NCBI RefSeq assembly: GCF_020524885.1
Contig: NZ_JAIVKJ010000008.1
Coordinates: forward strand, 1-52,379
Direction: 5' to 3'
Length of the DNA stretch: 52,379 bases
From: Microbulbifer elongatus
Lineage (GTDB): Bacteria > Pseudomonadota > Gammaproteobacteria > Pseudomonadales > Cellvibrionaceae
Shown here: positions 8,602 through 17,609 of the stretch, in pieces
How positions within the stretch are numbered: the stretch's first letter is position 1
Layout: every line of letters starts with the position of its first letter
The notes under the pieces: generated by a model
Seen by the model: the letters and a program-made list of their open reading frames with translations, nothing else
Database searches by the model: none
Told to the model about the DNA's origin: nothing
Position numbers and translations under genes: made by a program

Positions 8602-10470
8602 ATGAATCGCTTCCCCCTCTGGAAATATCTCCTGATCCTGATCATTACCGGATTGGGGCTGTTGTATGCAGCGCCGAACCTGTATCCACCCGACCCCGCC
8701 GTACAGGTGTCCGGGCAATCCAGCGCACTGCAGATTGATCAAAATGTGCTCACCGAAGTGCAGAAGTCTCTCGACGACGCTGGCATCGCGTATTTTGGTG
8801 GTGAAGTGCAGGACAAGTCAGTCCTGATTCGTCTGAAGTCTATTGAAGAGCAGCTCCCCGCCAAACGCGCAATTCAGGAAGCTCTTGGCCACAGTGACTA
8901 TGTCGTGGCGCTGAACCTGGCACCGACGACGCCGGAATGGCTGCAAAGCATGGGCGCGAGCCCAATGAAGCTCGGCCTCGACCTTGCCGGCGGTGTGCAC
9001 TTCCTGATGGAGGTGGATACCAACTCCATCGTGAAGACCAATATGGAAGGCTACGTCTCCGACGTGAAGTCCAAGCTGCGTGGAGCCAAGGCGCGCTACC
9101 GCAGTGTGAACCTGGAAAATGACCGGGATATCGTTGCCAAGTTCCGCGATGAAGAGCTGCGCACCCTTGGCCTGCGGACCCTGCGCAAGGAGTTCCCCAC
9201 ACTGCAGCTGAGTGAAGCGGGTAGCGGTAGCAACCTCGAGATCCGTGCGACCCTCTCCGAGCAGGAAATCAAGCAGCTGGAAGATTACGCGGTCACCCAG
9301 AACCTGACCACACTGAGAAACCGGGTAAATGAGCTGGGTGTCGCCGAGCCCATCGTGCAGCGCCAGGGGCGCAACCGGATCGTGGTGGAACTGCCCGGTG
9401 TACAGGATACTGCTGAAGCCAAGCGCATCATCGGCAAGACCGCAAACCTTGAATACCGTATGGAAGCCAAAGCCGACGCTCTGGTGACCAGTAAAGAATA
9501 CTTCGAGTACCGAGACGAGCAGGAGCGCGCAGCCTATGGCGGTGCCTGGCTCGAGCGCAAGATCATCATTTCCGGTGAGCGAGTAACCGATGCCCGCGTC
9601 GGTTACGACGAGAGCGGTTTCCCGCAGGTGAACATCACCCTGGATTCCCGCGGCGGCGAGATGATGCACCGTGCTACCTGGAAAAATGTCGGCCGTCGTA
9701 TGGGCACCCTGTTTGTCGAAAGCCGCTTCACACCGGAAAAGCAGGTGGATGCGGAAGGCAACGAGGTGATCGTCCAGAAGCGTACTGACGACAAGAAGAT
9801 CATTAGCCTGGCAACGGTACAAAGTCCGCTGGGCCGCCAGTTCCGCACCACCGGCCTGGGCAGCCCGGCGGAAGCGCAGGAACTGGCGCTGCTGCTGCGT
9901 TCCGGTGCCCTGGCCGCCCCCATGTACTTTGTTGAAGAGCGAGTGATCGGCCCGTCCCTCGGTGCGGACAACATTGAGGTTGGTGTGACTTCGGTACAGA
10001 TCGGCCTGCTGGCGGTCGTCATCTGTATGCTGCTTTTCTACCGCGTGTTTGGCCTCGCTGCCAATATTGCGCTGGCGACCAACCTGGTACTGCTGGTGGC
10101 GGTGATGTCTATCCTGGGGGCGACACTGACTCTGCCGGGTATTGCCGGTATGGTGTTGACCATCGGTATGGCGGTGGATGCCAACGTGTTGATTTTCTCG
10201 CGAATAAGAGAGGAGCTGCGCAACGGCTTGCCACCCCAGTCGGCGATCAATGCCGGTTTTGACAATGCCTATAGTGCGATCGTGGATGCCAACATTACCA
10301 CCCTGATCGTAGCGGTCATTCTCTACGCAATCGGCTCCGGCCCGGTACAGGGCTTCGCGGTGACACTGTCCATCGGCATTCTCACCTCCATGTTCAGTGC
10401 CATCATGGGTACACGAGCGCTGATCAACTTGTTCTACGGCGGTCGCCGTGTAGAGAAATTGTGGATTTAA
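8602..10470 (+). CDS. secD: protein translocase subunit SecD
   Basis: SecD uses the proton gradient to help complete protein export through SecYEG. The 622-residue protein has a first membrane helix at residues 7-23, the conserved GLDLAGGVHFLMEVD segment, a large periplasmic domain, and five further helices near the C-terminus that include GMAVDANVLIFSRIREEL. The frame stays open upstream, but the ATG at 8602 matches the usual SecD start MNRFPLWKYLLI. The upstream neighbour is normally yajC; none is encoded between tgt and secD here. Confidence 0.96.
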   Translation: MNRFPLWKYLLILIITGLGLLYAAPNLYPPDPAVQVSGQSSALQIDQNVLTEVQKSLDDAGIAYFGGEVQDKSVLIRLKSIEEQLPAKRAIQEALGHSDYVVALNLAPTTPEWLQSMGASPMKLGLDLAGGVHFLMEVDTNSIVKTNMEGYVSDVKSKLRGAKARYRSVNLENDRDIVAKFRDEELRTLGLRTLRKEFPTLQLSEAGSGSNLEIRATLSEQEIKQLEDYAVTQNLTTLRNRVNELGVAEPIVQRQGRNRIVVELPGVQDTAEAKRIIGKTANLEYRMEAKADALVTSKEYFEYRDEQERAAYGGAWLERKIIISGERVTDARVGYDESGFPQVNITLDSRGGEMMHRATWKNVGRRMGTLFVESRFTPEKQVDAEGNEVIVQKRTDDKKIISLATVQSPLGRQFRTTGLGSPAEAQELALLLRSGALAAPMYFVEERVIGPSLGADNIEVGVTSVQIGLLAVVICMLLFYRVFGLAANIALATNLVLLVAVMSILGATLTLPGIAGMVLTIGMAVDANVLIFSRIREELRNGLPPQSAINAGFDNAYSAIVDANITTLIVAVILYAIGSGPVQGFAVTLSIGILTSMFSAIMGTRALINLFYGGRRVEKLWI

Positions 10471-10480
10471 GGGGACGGTG

Positions 10481-11482
10481 ATGAGTAATACCAAAGAAGA
10501 AAACGGAAGAATCACCGAGTACATGGGCAAGCGTGTTTACGACTTTATGCGCTGGCGCAAAGTGGCCGCCGCCGTTTCCATGGCATTGGTGATTGCGTCT
10601 ATCGTGGCGCTTGCCATGAATGGCCTGAAGCTGGGCCTCGATTTTACCGGCGGTACCCAGATTGAAGTGGGTTACGAGAATGCGCCGAAAATCGAGGACG
10701 TGCGCAATCAGCTGGAGGCTGCGGGCTTTGAGGGTGCCGCAGTGGTGCGCTTTGGATCCGATAGCGAGTTGCTGATCAAACTGCCGCCGGAAGTCGCAGA
10801 GCAGCAGACCCAGCAGAATGCGCGGGACGCGGAGGCCACCAACTCCATCGGCGATAATGTGGTGAGTGCACTGCGCCAGCACTCTGATGGCGGCATCGAT
10901 CTGCGCCGTGTCGAAATGGTTGGCCCGCAGATTGGCGAAGAGCTGCGCGATGACGGCGGCCTCGGCATGCTGTTCGCGCTGGCAGTGGTAATGGCTTACG
11001 TCGCTCTGCGTTTCCAGTACAAGTTTGCGGTTGGCGCCGTGGTTGCCCTGATTCACGATGTGATCATCGTGCTCGGCTTTTTCGCCATCCTGCGGCTGGA
11101 CTTCGACCTCACGGTACTCGCCGCGGTGCTGGCGGTCATCGGTTACTCCATTAACGATACAATCGTGGTTTATGACCGGGTGCGGGAGAATTTCCGCAAG
11201 GTGCGTCAGGCCGAGCCCGCTGAAGTCATCAATATTTCCATGAGCCAGACACTGAGCCGGACCTTCATGACCTCGTTTACCACCTTATTGGTACTCTGGG
11301 CACTGCAGTTCTTTGGTGGCGAATTGATTCATAACTTCTCGCTGGCTCTGATCGTGGGTGTGATCATCGGTACCTTCTCTTCCGTATATGTCGCGGCCAA
11401 TATCCTGATGGCCATGAATATTTCGAAGGAAGACCTGATGCCGCCGGTGAAAGAGGGCGAAAATCTTGAGGAGATGCCCTGA
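10481..11482 (+). CDS. secF: protein translocase subunit SecF
   Basis: SecF pairs with SecD in the inner membrane. The 333-residue protein shows a first helix near residues 26-46, the GLDFTGGTQIEVGYE motif, and the SINDTIVVYDRVREN motif in the C-terminal membrane domain. An AAGGGGA ribosome-binding site lies 5 bp before the ATG at 10481. A GTG one codon earlier is a less likely start. It is 10 bp downstream of secD and is followed by a strong terminator, so secDF forms its own unit. Confidence 0.96.
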   Translation: MSNTKEENGRITEYMGKRVYDFMRWRKVAAAVSMALVIASIVALAMNGLKLGLDFTGGTQIEVGYENAPKIEDVRNQLEAAGFEGAAVVRFGSDSELLIKLPPEVAEQQTQQNARDAEATNSIGDNVVSALRQHSDGGIDLRRVEMVGPQIGEELRDDGGLGMLFALAVVMAYVALRFQYKFAVGAVVALIHDVIIVLGFFAILRLDFDLTVLAAVLAVIGYSINDTIVVYDRVRENFRKVRQAEPAEVINISMSQTLSRTFMTSFTTLLVLWALQFFGGELIHNFSLALIVGVIIGTFSSVYVAANILMAMNISKEDLMPPVKEGENLEEMP

Positions 11483-11505
11483 TCGAAGATTGGGTATCTT
11501 TCGAG

Positions 11506-11540
11506 CACAAAAAAGGCGGGTGTTACCCGCCTTTTTTGTG
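11506..11540 (+). terminator. intrinsic terminator after secF
   Basis: A perfect stem CACAAAAAAGGCGGGT/ACCCGCCTTTTTTGTG has a 3-nt loop and a run of six T. It is symmetric, so it could also stop transcripts coming from the right. Confidence 0.93.
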
Positions 11541-11754
11541 CGCGGCGGTTAACCTGAACAGAGTCCAATTCACTGAGGAATCGGGTCAGTGGTCTGTGCG
11601 GGGGAGAGGGGCAGGCGCTACTCGTCGCAGCCGCGCCCAAACGGGGGCCGGAGGCGGGTAGATGAGGTCACATCGCTGTGCCGGGCGCTGATAGAGCGCG
11701 CGTCTGGGGGGCAGTTAGGCCTGGATCGGTGCCCAGGCCACAGCAGCAAGAGAC

Positions 11755-11952
11755 TTAGCTGCGAGGCTTTTTGCCAAGGGTAATGTGACGGGGACCGGAG
11801 GTGTTGGTCTGGCCGCTTACGCCCTTGGGCACTTGCTCGATCTCGCCGCCATTGGCGAGGAAGGCCTGAACCTGAGCCTCAATCGATTCGCGGGATTCCG
11901 GACCGGCGGTATCCTTGGAGCGCTTGGAAGCGCTGGAAGCTTTCTTAGCCAC
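11755..11952 (-). CDS. small basic protein of unknown function
   Basis: A 65-residue protein with a Lys- and Ser-rich N-terminus (MAKKASSASKRSKD) and a conserved-looking core IEAQVQAFLANGGEIEQVPKGVSG. The core resembles short uncharacterised proteins of gammaproteobacteria in which a helix is followed by G-G-x-I-x-x-V-P. I chose GTG 11952 because the sequence from there is well formed; a TTG at 11964 would add four residues. No strong ribosome-binding site is seen. The basic charge suggests nucleic acid or ribosome binding, but that is only inference. The 214 bp to its right-hand neighbour secF hold the secF terminator and otherwise nothing I recognise. Confidence 0.55.
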   Translation of the reverse strand: MAKKASSASKRSKDTAGPESRESIEAQVQAFLANGGEIEQVPKGVSGQTNTSGPRHITLGKKPRS

Positions 11953-12076
11953 AATAATGTCCAATATTTAGCGTGAATAGCGGATCTTACACCAATCTGT
12001 GCAAAAAATCACCCGTTGTTTTGGTGGAGCTATCAGGCAGAGAAATCTGATTACCAGCTCAGCCGGCGCGGATATG

Positions 12077-12108
12077 AAAAAATGCCGGATGGACAGGGGC
12101 CACCCGGC
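12077..12108 (-). terminator. intrinsic terminator of PHB depolymerase gene
   Basis: On the minus strand, GCCGGGTGG (12108-12100) pairs with CCATCCGGC (12092-12084) with one G-U pair, followed by ATTTTTT. It lies 29 bp after the depolymerase stop codon. Confidence 0.8.
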
Positions 12109-12136
12109 GAGTATTGAACGCTTGATTGAAGTTTCT

Positions 12137-14182
12137 TCAGGGGCAGTTACCTTGCTCGTAATAGTCCGCCCCAGTTTCTGCCAGAGTGGTGGTGACAAAG
12201 ATGTTGTACAGGCCGAGATTGTCACCAGAGCCCAGCGCGTAAGTGTATCCGCCGCTGGTGGTTGCGCGCCCCGCGGTCACGTGGTTGTAGTTACTGGCGG
12301 TGTACTCGGTACATGCGACTTCGCCATCGGGTGTGCTGTCACAGGCATTGCCGATACCATCGCCATCGTTGTCTTGCTGGTCGGCATTGGCAACATTCGG
12401 ACAGTTGTCCACTGCGTCATCGACACCATCGTTATCGTTATCGATATCGTTGTCGACAGGCTCGTCATCGCCACCGCCGCCGGTAGAGCAAGACTGTAGC
12501 GGACCGGCGCAGCTGCTTTCGCCATCGGCCACCCACTGGCACTGTTCTCCTGCGGTCACTTCGCGCATGGTGAACGGCGAGGTACCAAAGGCTAGGTAGC
12601 AGGCTGAGTAGCCCTCACCCCAGGTGATATGCCCCGCATTGATGTGGAAGTTGTAATCGCCGGTCTGGCCGGCATCGATGTCAAAGCTCACACTGGCCTG
12701 GCTCGACAGGTCGGTAGAGTCAGTAGCGGTAATCGTCACGGTGTTTTCGCCACCGGGGAGGTCGCAGCCCTCGGCGGAGAAGCTGTTGCCGAAGACTTCT
12801 GCGTTGATGTTGCCGCTGGCGAATGCCACCACCACGTTTTGCAGATTCTGGTTTGTATCCACCACTGTGCCGCTGACCGTGGCGCATTGCCCGCTGACGC
12901 TTGCGGCAATATCGCTCAGCATTGGCGCCGCCGCCGGCGGCTCCGGGCCAATGCGGCTGGTAACACTGGCTGTATCTCCCTGCGCGCCTTCGTTGTCGGT
13001 GGCAACCACGTCGATCTGATACAGGCCGTCTTCGAGTGAAGACGAGTTTGCACTGAAGTAGCCATCGGCGGGAGAGGCCTGTGCACTCAGGGTTTCCACA
13101 AACTCCGGCGTACCGGTGTCGATGTTGCTCACGGTGATGTCGATACTGGCCACGTTGCCTTCGGCATCGAGCGCAGTGCCGCTGATTGCCAGTAGGCCAG
13201 ACGTTTCGGTCGCTGAAAGATTGGAAATCTCGGGCCCGCTGTTGCGGTCAACGCGCTGGTTGTTGTCGAGAAAGTACTGCCCCAGATAGCGGGCATAGTT
13301 GATTCCATTGCCGCTAATGTAACCGCCGCTGGCCCCCTCGCCGCCAGACCAGGAGTGGTCCACATTGTTGAACCACAACATCGACACGCGCCCGTCTTGC
13401 CAAAGGTTTTCGTCGGCATTGCGGCTACCTTCTGCAATCGCGTTGGTATCTGGTAGCTGGCTCACACCGTACACCCCGGCCATACCGTTGGCATTCTGCT
13501 CGTTGTAGCAGAGGTTAACGGTGGTGTCGTCGCGCCCGTGGGCGATGGAGGCTATCTGTGTGTCGAAGTGACTCGCGTAGCTGCCCGCGTAGCTATTGCA
13601 GCGGGCGGTTACGTCCGCCTGTTCACAGGGGCCGAGTGCGCCGTTGGAGCTGGTTCCGATACTCGGGCCCGCACTGATGCCCATGCCGGCGAATACATCG
13701 GGCGCAAGGCAGGCGGTGGTATTGGCAAAGCTGGCACCGGAAGAGAGACCGGCGATATACACCTGATCCGGGTCAATATTGCGGCCGCTGTCAGCAGACA
13801 GGGTGTTCGCAAGGCTGATCAGATTTTTGTAGTCACCGGCGCTGCGCGACTTGGTGCCCTGCCAGTAGGACCAGCAGCTGAAGCCCGCCTTGTTTACCGC
13901 GTCGGGCACCGCCACCACCATGCCGAATTCCTCCGCTGCATCCTCGAGGTTCGCGGTGAGGTAGTTATTAATCGGCTGCGCACAGCCGTGCAGAACAATT
14001 AGAAGTGCCTTGCCGTCGCCGATTGAGGATGAAGTATCCGGGGTGTAGATATTGACGTTAGAGAAGCCACCGACCGAAACACCCTGTTGCCAACTGCCGG
14101 CGTGACTGGCTACCGCCAGGCTTGCGCCCACGACGAGTGAGAGGCTGCGGATCGCACCGCGCCAGGTTCTTGTATTGATCAT
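12137..14182 (-). CDS. secreted poly(3-hydroxybutyrate) depolymerase, multidomain
   Basis: This 681-residue exoenzyme hydrolyses extracellular PHB. A signal peptide ends at SHA (residue 28). The catalytic domain spans about 29-310, with oxyanion-hole H65 in LHGCAQ, nucleophile S147 in the lipase box GLSSG, D218 or D219, and H276 in VDHSW. The order His-Ser-Asp-His is that of type 1 depolymerases. Ig-like/cadherin-like modules follow at about 315-510. Thrombospondin type 3 calcium repeats (DNDNDGVDDAVDNCP, DNDGDGIGNACD) come next. A C-terminal substrate-binding domain starts near residue 620 (YTASNYNHVTAGRA). The next gene upstream is a catalytic-domain paralog. Confidence 0.93.
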   Translation of the reverse strand: MINTRTWRGAIRSLSLVVGASLAVASHAGSWQQGVSVGGFSNVNIYTPDTSSSIGDGKALLIVLHGCAQPINNYLTANLEDAAEEFGMVVAVPDAVNKAGFSCWSYWQGTKSRSAGDYKNLISLANTLSADSGRNIDPDQVYIAGLSSGASFANTTACLAPDVFAGMGISAGPSIGTSSNGALGPCEQADVTARCNSYAGSYASHFDTQIASIAHGRDDTTVNLCYNEQNANGMAGVYGVSQLPDTNAIAEGSRNADENLWQDGRVSMLWFNNVDHSWSGGEGASGGYISGNGINYARYLGQYFLDNNQRVDRNSGPEISNLSATETSGLLAISGTALDAEGNVASIDITVSNIDTGTPEFVETLSAQASPADGYFSANSSSLEDGLYQIDVVATDNEGAQGDTASVTSRIGPEPPAAAPMLSDIAASVSGQCATVSGTVVDTNQNLQNVVVAFASGNINAEVFGNSFSAEGCDLPGGENTVTITATDSTDLSSQASVSFDIDAGQTGDYNFHINAGHITWGEGYSACYLAFGTSPFTMREVTAGEQCQWVADGESSCAGPLQSCSTGGGGDDEPVDNDIDNDNDGVDDAVDNCPNVANADQQDNDGDGIGNACDSTPDGEVACTEYTASNYNHVTAGRATTSGGYTYALGSGDNLGLYNIFVTTTLAETGADYYEQGNCP

Positions 14183-14237
14183 CGCTGTTCACCAATTATT
14201 TTTATGTGATGGCCACTCTGCTTGCTGGTGGCTTTAT

Positions 14238-14253
14238 CCAGAGTAGGAGTCGG
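14238..14253 (-). promoter_or_regulatory. shared upstream motif, copy 1
   Basis: On the minus strand this reads CCGACTCCTACTCTGG, 56 bp before the start codon of the multidomain depolymerase. A 15-of-16 match occurs upstream of the second depolymerase. It may be a regulator site or the remnant of the gene duplication. Confidence 0.4.
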
Positions 14254-14349
14254 GTTGAAGGGGGTGAATGCGACCAAGGTCGGAGGTTGGTGGGATGGGG
14301 TGCCGAAATGTGACAGGAGGCAGAATTTGGTGCCCGAGTGGGCTTGGGT

Positions 14350-14382
14350 AGCGCGTGCCCGGGATTTCCCCTGGCACGCGCT
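14350..14382 (-). other. strong stem-loop after the second depolymerase gene
   Basis: AGCGCGTGCC (14350-14359) and GGCACGCGCT (14373-14382) form a perfect 10-bp stem, with GGG/CCC pairing possible inside the loop. It lies 27 bp past the stop codon of the upstream gene on the minus strand. There is no T run, so it is either a transcript-end stabiliser or a weak terminator. Confidence 0.6.
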
Positions 14383-14409
14383 GCGATCAGTTACGTGTGA
14401 GGCTGGCGG

Positions 14410-15375
14410 TCACTCGTGAGGGGATTCGGCAGGAATGCGGCGGTTATTTTGCTGGAAAAATTGTCCCAGTACCCGCGCAAGATTGACGCCATTGGCATCG
14501 ATATATTTGCCGCTGGCGCCTTCACCGCCGGACCAGCTGTGGCCCACAGCATTCAGAGTCAGCATGCCGACACGGCCCTCTTGCCAGAGAACCAGTTCGG
14601 CAGTCGCATCGCCTTCCTGCAGCATTTCGGTACCAGGGCTGCGTTTCACACCGTATAGCTTGGCCATGCCGGCGGCGTTCTGTTCCAGGTAGCAGGGGTC
14701 AACAACGGTATCTTTCGCGCCGTGTGCCACCGCAAAAACCTGGGTGCTGAAATGATCCTTGTTGGTGCCCGCATACTCGGCACAGCGCTGTGCAACGTCG
14801 GCGCGCTCGCAGTTACCGAGCGCGCCGGCTGGGCTGGTGCCGATACTGGGGCCAGCGGCAGCAGCGGCACCCGCGAACACATCGGGCGCGAGACAGGCAG
14901 CGGTATGGGCGAAGGTAGCCCCGGAAGAGAGACCGGCAATGTAAACCTGTGCCGGGTCAATTTCGCGGCCAGGCTCCGCTGCCAGGGTTTGTGCCAGCTG
15001 CACCAGCAGGCGGTAATCGCCGTGCTCCCGCGCGCGGGTTTCCTCCCAATAGGCCCAGCAGTTGTAACCGGCCTTGTGCTCTGCGTCCGGCACGGCGATG
15101 ACCATGCCGAATTCCTCGGCGGCTGCTTCCAGGTTGGCGGTTAGGTAATTATCAATGGGCTGCACACAGCCGTGCAGCAGGATCAGCAGTGCGCGGCCGT
15201 CGCCGATGGCCGAGCGGCTGTTGGGCGTGTATATGTGTACCTTGCTGAATCCTCCGCTGGCCACATTCTCCTGCCAGCTGCCGGTGTTGGCGCTGGCCGA
15301 GGAGCAGAGGGCGATGGCAAATAGTGTTGCCAGTAAGCGACGCATCGAGGTGGTCAGGCGGGTCGTGTAGGTCAT
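14410..15375 (-). CDS. secreted PHB depolymerase, catalytic domain only
   Basis: This 321-residue paralog of the neighbouring depolymerase is similar over the whole catalytic domain. It has a signal peptide ending near SASA (residue 29), LHGC for the oxyanion hole, GLSSG with the nucleophile, HGAKDTV with the likely Asp, and GHSWSGGEGASG with the His. It stops at the end of the catalytic domain and lacks calcium repeats and a binding domain. It may therefore attack soluble oligomers or amorphous polymer rather than crystalline PHB; this is inference. A second Met at codon 11 (15345) is an alternative start. No ribosome-binding site stands out at either. Confidence 0.9.
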   Translation of the reverse strand: MTYTTRLTTSMRRLLATLFAIALCSSASANTGSWQENVASGGFSKVHIYTPNSRSAIGDGRALLILLHGCVQPIDNYLTANLEAAAEEFGMVIAVPDAEHKAGYNCWAYWEETRAREHGDYRLLVQLAQTLAAEPGREIDPAQVYIAGLSSGATFAHTAACLAPDVFAGAAAAAGPSIGTSPAGALGNCERADVAQRCAEYAGTNKDHFSTQVFAVAHGAKDTVVDPCYLEQNAAGMAKLYGVKRSPGTEMLQEGDATAELVLWQEGRVGMLTLNAVGHSWSGGEGASGKYIDANGVNLARVLGQFFQQNNRRIPAESPHE

Positions 15376-15411
15376 TGCATTTACAACCGTGATGATAATA
15401 AGGACAGCTAC

Positions 15412-15427
15412 CCAGACTAGGAGTCGG
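15412..15427 (-). promoter_or_regulatory. shared upstream motif, copy 2
   Basis: On the minus strand this reads CCGACTCCTAGTCTGG, 37 bp before the start codon of the catalytic-only depolymerase. It differs from copy 1 at one base. Confidence 0.4.
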
Positions 15428-15489
15428 CGCTGACGCGGGGAATCATACTTTGGTCGTATACGAGATGGGCTTACAGGGGTAGGGGAGCG

Positions 15490-16158
15490 TCAGGTGGCCA
15501 TCTCGGTGCTGGCTGCAGGTAGCGGCCAGCCGCCGAGATCACGCCAGCGGTTAACGATGCCGCAGAACAGCTCCGCGGTTTTTTCCGCATCGTATTCGGC
15601 GGAGTGTGCTGCATTGTTATCGAATTCAATTCCCGCAACCTGACAGGCCTTGGCCAGTACCGTCTGCCCGTATGCGAGGCCTGCCAGTGTGGCGGTATCC
15701 ATGCACGAGAAGGGATGGAAGGGGTTGCGCTTGAGACCGCAGCGCTCCACCGCGGCGTTAATAAAGCCGAGATCGAAGTGGGCGTTATGGGCCACCATGA
15801 TGGCGCGCGTACAGCTATGGGATTTAATGGCACTGCGGATCTTGCGGAACATTTCCGGCAGGGCGATCTCTTCCGGCCAGGCGTCGCGATCGGGCGACTC
15901 CAGGTCCACGCCGATAAAATCCAGCGCCGATTGCTCGATATTGGCGCCTTCAAATGGCTCGATATGGAAGCTGTGGGTCTCCTCCGCAAACAGAGTGCCG
16001 TCGTCGTCCATATTCAGGATCACCGCGGATACCTCCAGCAGGGCATCCGTGCGGGCGTTGAAGCCTGCGGTTTCCAGGTCCAGCACCACGGGGAGAAAGC
16101 CGCGGAATCGCTGGGCCAGGAGACTTTTGGGGCCGGAGGGCTCTTCTGCTGGGTTCAC
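15490..16158 (-). CDS. rnt: ribonuclease T
   Basis: RNase T is a DEDDh 3'-to-5' exonuclease that trims tRNA ends and other stable RNAs. The 222-residue protein shows the catalytic set D27 and E29 (VVLDLET), D129 ([11 protein letters not shown]), and H185 and D190 (HSAEYD). The length is typical. Translation starts at GTG 16158, with AGGA 7 bp upstream. It follows pyrC by 61 bp on the same strand, an arrangement consistent with one transcript. Confidence 0.94.
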   Translation of the reverse strand: MNPAEEPSGPKSLLAQRFRGFLPVVLDLETAGFNARTDALLEVSAVILNMDDDGTLFAEETHSFHIEPFEGANIEQSALDFIGVDLESPDRDAWPEEIALPEMFRKIRSAIKSHSCTRAIMVAHNAHFDLGFINAAVERCGLKRNPFHPFSCMDTATLAGLAYGQTVLAKACQVAGIEFDNNAAHSAEYDAEKTAELFCGIVNRWRDLGGWPLPAASTEMAT

Positions 16159-16219
16159 GAAAAATCCTGATGTTTGCGTATGGGTCGGTAAAATTTGTTG
16201 GGGCTGTGCCCGGCCGTTA

Positions 16220-17257
16220 TCAAGCCAGGCGCCAGTTCAGGGTTTCGCCGGCGGCGAGCGGAATCAATGACTCGGATCCCATCGGCAGGCCGGATGGCAT
16301 TGTCCAGGGCTCGCGCACCAGGGTAATGGTACCGCTGTTGCGAGGCAGGCCGTAGAAGTCGGGGCCGAATTCGCTGGCAAAGCCTTCGAGCCGCTCCAGC
16401 TTGCCCGCCTGCTCAAAGGCCTCCGCGTAAAGCTCGATGGCGCTAAACGCGGTGTAGCAGCCGGCGCAGCCACAGGCCGTTTCTTTCTTGCCCTGTGCGT
16501 GGGGCGCGGAATCCGTGCCCAGGAAAAACTTCGGACTGCCGCTGGTGGCCGCTTCGATCAGCGCCGTCTGGTGGCGGCTGCGCTTGAGGATCGGCAGGCA
16601 GTAGTAGTGCGGGCGAATGCCGCCCACCAGCATATGGTTGCGATTGTACAGCAGGTGATGGGCAGTAATGGTGGCCGCCACGCCATCCCGCGCCTGGGCC
16701 ACAAACTCTGCCGCGTCGGCGGTCGTAATATGCTCGAGTACGATCTTGAGAGAGGGGAAGTCCTCGACGACCCGGCCGAGGATAGTTTCAATAAACACCC
16801 GCTCACGGTCGAAGATATCGATATCGCTGGTGGTTACTTCCCCGTGCAGCAGCAGCTTCATGCCGCAGGACTGCATGGCCTCGAGGGCCGGGTAGATATT
16901 GGCGATATCGGTAACCCCGGAGTCGGAATTGGTGGTGGCCCCTGCAGGATACAGTTTGGCGGCCACGACACCGGCGGCATGGGCCTGCTGCACGACCTCC
17001 GGTGTGGTGTTGTCGGTCAGGTAGATCACCATCAGGGGAGTGAAGTCGCCACCTTCGGGCACTTCTGCATCAATGCGCGCTTTGTAGGCGAGGGCGTCTT
17101 CGGCGTTGATCACCGGCGGCACCAGGTTGGGCATGATGATGGCGCGTCGGAACTGTTTCGCCGCATCGCCAACGGTGCGGGCCAGGGCCGCGCCATCGCG
17201 TAGATGAATGTGCCAGTCGTCAGGTGCGCGCAGGGTGATTTGCTGCTTGGACTCCAC
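16220..17257 (-). CDS. pyrC: dihydroorotase, class II
   Basis: PyrC closes carbamoyl-aspartate to dihydroorotate in pyrimidine synthesis. The 345-residue protein carries the metal site H16 and H18 ([10 protein letters not shown]), carboxylated K101 (AAKLYPAG), H138 (LLHGEV), H176 (LEHITT) and D249 (GTDSAPH). The start is GTG 17257, with GGAGGAG 7 bp upstream. rnt lies downstream. Confidence 0.95.
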   Translation of the reverse strand: MESKQQITLRAPDDWHIHLRDGAALARTVGDAAKQFRRAIIMPNLVPPVINAEDALAYKARIDAEVPEGGDFTPLMVIYLTDNTTPEVVQQAHAAGVVAAKLYPAGATTNSDSGVTDIANIYPALEAMQSCGMKLLLHGEVTTSDIDIFDRERVFIETILGRVVEDFPSLKIVLEHITTADAAEFVAQARDGVAATITAHHLLYNRNHMLVGGIRPHYYCLPILKRSRHQTALIEAATSGSPKFFLGTDSAPHAQGKKETACGCAGCYTAFSAIELYAEAFEQAGKLERLEGFASEFGPDFYGLPRNSGTITLVREPWTMPSGLPMGSESLIPLAAGETLNWRLA

Positions 17258-17609
17258 CGAATATCTCCTCCCGGGTTGATCGCGGCGCCGATGCTACCCG
17301 AAGCGCCAGTAAAATGCGAAAACTGCGGTGTATGCCTCATTCACCACCAGATTGAGCATAAAGTAAACAGAGGTTGCTGTTTGCTTTTTGTGCAAAGTAT
17401 CGACTCATTGTCTGGTGCTAGTCGTAGACGTTTCTAGGCGCTACAATCGCGCCCCGAAAAAAGGCGGCCTACCCGCAGTTCCTGGGCACACACCAAAAAT
17501 AATCCCCCAGACCGAGACTTTTCACAGGTGCACCTCCCTGTCGCGGCGGCAGTGTATCTGTGGTGACGGCACTGCCCGTGTTTACGGGCCTACTATACAG
17601 AGGATAGTA
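17258..17609. other. 352-bp divergent intergenic region, pyrC to argG
   Basis: This region must hold the pyrC and argG promoters. For argG a possible -10 TACAAT lies at about 17441-17446, with no clear -35. A small hairpin CCCGTGTTTACGGG lies about 30 bp before the argG start. I looked for a paired ARG-box operator and saw only weak half-matches. No gene or RNA is recognised. Confidence 0.4.

Noticed and set aside
8818..10530. 570-codon minus-strand open frame opposite secD and secF
   Set aside because: It is a codon-use shadow of secD: His- and Gln-rich, no recognisable domain, and covered by a certain gene on the other strand.
12400..12470. GAT/GTC-rich stretch resembling a simple repeat
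   Set aside because: It encodes the Asp-rich calcium-binding thrombospondin type 3 repeats of the depolymerase, so the periodicity is due to protein sequence.
17388..17609. 74-codon upstream extension of argG
   Set aside because: ArgG homologs start [14 protein letters not shown] and a ribosome-binding site precedes 17610.
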